Shown here: piece by piece, positions 61,805 through 64,000 of the stretch
How positions within the stretch are numbered: position 1 is the first letter of the stretch
Layout of the letters: every line of letters starts with the position of its first letter
Origin: Cellulosimicrobium sp. Marseille-Q4280
GTDB lineage: Bacteria > Actinomycetota > Actinomycetes > Actinomycetales > Cellulomonadaceae
NCBI RefSeq assembly: GCF_943181405.1
Contig: NZ_CALPBY010000001.1
Coordinates: forward strand, 434,001 to 498,000
Reading direction: 5' to 3'
Length of the DNA stretch: 64,000 nucleotides
The notes under the pieces: generated by a model
What the model saw: the letters and a program-made list of their open reading frames with translations, nothing else
Databases searched by the model: none
What the model was told of the DNA's origin: nothing
Translations under genes and position numbers: made by a program

Positions 61805-62830
61805 CTACCGCGCCGCGGGGTCGACGCGCACGACCATCTTCCCGACGTTGCCGCCACGCATCATGTCGAGGAACGCGTCGACCGCATGGTCGATCCCGTC
61901 GACGACGGTCTCGTCGTAGGCGATCTTCCCCTCGGCGAACCAGCCGCTCATGCGCTCGCGGAACTCGCCCGCGAGCCCGAGGTAGCCGCCGAGCGTGAAG
62001 CCCTGCATCGTCAGGCCGCGCGTGATGAGGTTCGCCAGGTTGTCCGGTCCGGGGGCGCGGTCGGTCGCGTTGTACCCGGCGATGGCCCCGCACAGGGCGA
62101 CCCGTCCGCCGTCGTTCATGACGTCGAGCGCGGCCTCCAGGTGGTCGCCGCCGACGTTGTCGAAGAACACGTCGACGCCGTCCGGCACGAGCGAGGGGAG
62201 CTGCTCGCGCACGGGCGCGGCCTTGTAGTCGAGGGCCGCGTCGTAGCCGTAGCGCGACGTGAGGAGCTCGACCTTCTGCGGACCACCGGCGGAGCCGACG
62301 ACGCGCGACGCGCCGAGCAGGCGGGCGATCTGCCCGGTCGCCGTCCCGACGGCACCCGCGGCACCGGAGACGAGGACGGTGTCGCCGGGCTTCATCCCGG
62401 CGATCGCGGTGAGGCCGACGTAGGCCGTGAGCCCGGTCATGCCCAGGATCCCCAGGTGGACCGACGACGGATGGCCCGGGATCTCCGGCACGACCCGGAA
62501 CCCGGACGCGTCCTCCTGCACGACGTCGCGCCAGCCGTGCTGGTGGAGCACGAGCGCCCCGACGGGCATGGCGTCGACCGTCGTCTCGACGACCCGGCCC
62601 ACCGCGCCGCCGGTCATCGTCTCGCCGAGCGCGAAGGGAGGGGTGTAGCTCTTCACGTCGTTCATGCGGCCGCGCATGTAGGGGTCGACGGACACGAACT
62701 CGTTGACCACGCGCACCTCGCCGGGGGCGAGGTCGCCGTACTCGACGGTGACGGTGCGGAAGTCGTCGTGCGTCGGCCAGCCCTCGGGACGGGTGGCGAG
62801 CTGGACCTGGGTGCTGCGGGCGGACGTCAT
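61805..62830 (-). CDS. NADPH-dependent MDR-family oxidoreductase (CurA-like)
   Basis: 341 aa medium-chain reductase. The N-terminus is catalytic (VNEFVSVDPYMRGRMND, with the Y-M-R-x-R-M block of the leukotriene B4 dehydrogenase/CurA group), then GMTGLTAYVGLTAIAGMKPG, cofactor motif VLVSGAAGAVGTATGQIA (A-x-x-G-x-x-G) and VFFDNVGGDHLEAAL. There is no zinc-ligand set, as expected for this group. The substrate is probably an enone or quinone-like compound. ATG at 62830. It is followed downstream by the FAD oxidase in convergent orientation. Confidence 0.92.
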   Translation of the reverse strand: MTSARSTQVQLATRPEGWPTHDDFRTVTVEYGDLAPGEVRVVNEFVSVDPYMRGRMNDVKSYTPPFALGETMTGGAVGRVVETTVDAMPVGALVLHQHGWRDVVQEDASGFRVVPEIPGHPSSVHLGILGMTGLTAYVGLTAIAGMKPGDTVLVSGAAGAVGTATGQIARLLGASRVVGSAGGPQKVELLTSRYGYDAALDYKAAPVREQLPSLVPDGVDVFFDNVGGDHLEAALDVMNDGGRVALCGAIAGYNATDRAPGPDNLANLITRGLTMQGFTLGGYLGLAGEFRERMSGWFAEGKIAYDETVVDGIDHAVDAFLDMMRGGNVGKMVVRVDPAAR

Positions 62831-62923
62831 GCGGAGGGCCTCCGGTGGGGTCGGGTGGTGCGGCTGCTGGTGGGTGCGGGCTCGGTCCTGCGAGCCGCGG
62901 CGTCGCGCGGCGGGTCGCGGCCG

Positions 62924-63310
62924 TCAGGCTGAGAGGGCGACGACGACCGCCAGGACCGCCAGGAGCGGTAGCGTCCCCTGCTTGACCGCGGCCGCGCGGT
63001 GCGCGCGGGAGGAGAGGAGCAGGACGAGCGCCGCCGCGAGCATCGAGCCGGTGCCGGTGAGCACGAGGGTCGTGCCGACGGTCGTCTCGCCCGCGACGTG
63101 GAGGACGACGCCGAGCACGGTGACGATCGCGAGGAACAGGTTGTAGAACCCCTGGTTGAACGCGAGCGACCGCGTGGCCTCGGCCTCCTCGGGCGTGGTG
63201 GCGAACGTGGCGCGGGCCCGGGGAGAGGTCCACGCGACGGACTCCAGGTAGAAGATCACGACGTGGAGCGCCGCCGCGGCGGTGGCGAGCACGAGTCCGA
63301 CGACGATCAC
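62924..63310 (-). CDS. DUF1304 family membrane protein
   Basis: 128 aa from GTG 63310 (GAGAGGAAG ahead). Four hydrophobic segments are present. The family signature is in the first loop: ALHVVIFYLESVAWTSPRA and S-L-A-F-N-Q-G-F-Y-N-L-F-L-A. DUF1304 proteins have no assigned function. Divergent from a TetR gene with 102 bases between, which suggests it is the regulated target. Confidence 0.9.
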   Translation of the reverse strand: MIVVGLVLATAAAALHVVIFYLESVAWTSPRARATFATTPEEAEATRSLAFNQGFYNLFLAIVTVLGVVLHVAGETTVGTTLVLTGTGSMLAAALVLLLSSRAHRAAAVKQGTLPLLAVLAVVVALSA

Positions 63311-63412
63311 GCGACCACTTCCTCTCTGCCGCCGACGTCTGGTCGGCTTTCTGGACTGAGCGTTACACAACATATACTGGACTGCACGGTTCACAAAAAG
63401 CGAGGAGCACCC
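63311..63412. promoter_or_regulatory. Divergent promoter region of DUF1304 and TetR genes
   Basis: AT-rich for this genome. TTGTGA and TATGTT, spaced by 16 on the minus strand, make a promoter for the DUF1304 gene. TATACT (63372-63377) is a plus-strand -10 candidate. The direct repeat CTGGACTG at 63351-63358 and 63377-63384 is a possible TetR site. Confidence 0.6.
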
Positions 63413-64000
63413 GTGGGCAGGCCGCAGTCGTTCGACACGAGCGCCGTCGTGCGCGCGGCGCGCGCCGCCTTCTGGGAGCACGGCTACGAGGACGCGTCGC
63501 TGCCGCTGCTCGAAGGTGCGACGGGGCTGCGCCGGTCGAGCCTCTACCACGCGTTCGGGAGCAAGCGCGGGCTGTTCGACGCCGCGGTGACGAGCTATCT
63601 CGACGAGGTCGTCCGCCCACGGCTCGCCCCGCTCACGGTCGCCGACGTGCCGCCGGACGCGGTGGTCGACTACTTCGTCGGGCTGCGCGCCGCCCTCGCC
63701 GCGCCGGGCACGGTCCAGGCGGACAGCGGCTGCCTGCTCATCAACGCCGCGGGAGCGCCGATCGGGAAGGACGTGGTCGTGCGCGAGACCGTGGCCGCCT
63801 ACCGGGCCGAGCTGCGCGCCGCGATCCGGGCCGGCGTCGTCGCCCGCTTCCCCGACCGTGACCCGGCCGAGCACGACCGCGTCGCCGACCTGTGCACCGC
63901 GCTGCTGGTCTCGGCGTTCCTCCTCACGCGCGTCGACCACCCGCAGGCGCTCGCGAACCTCGACGCCGCGCTCGACCTGCTCGCCGCCGACAGGGCGCCG
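63413..64000 (+). CDS. TetR-family regulator, C-terminus cut by window end
   Basis: GTG at 63413 behind CGAGGAG opens a frame that is still open at 64000 (196 codons). The start GRPQSFDTSAVVRAARAAFW is followed by the helix-turn-helix region YEDASLPLLEGATGLRRSSLYHAFGS and KRGLFDAAV. The middle has ADSGCLLINAAG, with a conserved Cys in the ligand domain, as in a subgroup of TetR repressors near oxidoreductase genes. The nearby DUF1304 and MDR genes are candidates for its regulon. Confidence 0.88.
   Translation, partial: MGRPQSFDTSAVVRAARAAFWEHGYEDASLPLLEGATGLRRSSLYHAFGSKRGLFDAAVTSYLDEVVRPRLAPLTVADVPPDAVVDYFVGLRAALAAPGTVQADSGCLLINAAGAPIGKDVVVRETVAAYRAELRAAIRAGVVARFPDRDPAEHDRVADLCTALLVSAFLLTRVDHPQALANLDAALDLLAADRAP

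Noticed and set aside
58630-61857. A 1075-codon minus-strand frame opposite the FAD/Fe-S oxidase
   Set aside because: Antisense shadow; the plus strand has all flavin and cluster motifs.

Overview
The window is very GC-rich DNA (GTG starts are common, Shine-Dalgarno sites are AGGAGG-like, and genes overlap by ATGA or GTGA). The gene content is that of a Gram-positive actinomycete: GlnR, a GlxR-type Crp, a mycobacteria-like glnR neighbourhood, and a sortase-E type LAXTG surface protein. A secreted GH18 chitinase with two CBM5/12-like modules, a large secreted subtilase and the overall style fit Micrococcales, most likely Promicromonosporaceae/Cellulomonadaceae (Cellulosimicrobium-like). That placement is inference. 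There is no rRNA, CRISPR array, insertion sequence or prophage. One tRNA is present.

Layout. 1-7.4 kb: end of a CAP-domain protein, a Gfo/Idh oxidoreductase, tRNA-Pro(CGG), a PBP1-type penicillin-binding protein (frame broken by one base) coupled to a metallophosphoesterase, RidA, a GlxR/Crp regulator and endonuclease III. 7.5-18.9 kb: glnR and a hydrolase, then thioredoxin-like, DUF4395, DsrE-like, nitrobindin-like and YgfZ genes, a FUSC-type membrane protein, a Phd/VapC pair, a DUF2516-asparaginase-Dtd operon, and CorA coupled to a previously uncalled 58-aa membrane protein. 19.4-31.2 kb: a 1032-aa LuxR-type regulator without a working P-loop, the chitinase, a lipoprotein, an LADTG-anchored surface protein, a DUF4012 protein, and an ECF sigma/anti-sigma-like pair. 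31.2-38.9 kb: a seven-gene ebo operon (MIPS-like cyclase, UbiA prenyltransferase EboC, TIM-barrel isomerase, EboA, EboB, EboE, EboF) behind one clear promoter. 38.9-39.4 kb: an intergenic block of repeats with a structured element. 39.4-44 kb: secreted subtilase and a divergent secreted I36-like protein. 44-51.1 kb: a minus-strand MoxR/vWA-metallopeptidase operon ending in an adenylate-forming enzyme. 51.2-64 kb: PnuC-NadR salvage, OsmC, an epimerase, a TetR-controlled pseudo-ABC/YhgE-Pip exporter, a FAD/Fe-S 2-hydroxyacid dehydrogenase, an MDR reductase, DUF1304 and a truncated TetR.

The most unusual signals are not protein genes. Two intergenic elements (38947-39025 and 51178-51260) share 38 of 39 unpaired bases, while both of their stems differ in sequence yet remain perfectly paired. 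That is the signature of a selected RNA or single-stranded DNA structure. Around the first copy lie eleven 21-23 bp tandem units and two inverted units. Two hairpin families (CGCCGAACCCCGGGTT and CGCGAGGTAG words) recur between genes. In the ebo operon a MIPS-like cyclase stands where the dehydroquinate-synthase-like EboD is found in other organisms, suggesting a different cyclitol-type precursor. Both apparent frameshifts (the PBP and the ebo TIM-barrel gene) sit at C5 runs that need one more C, so base-calling error is the first explanation.
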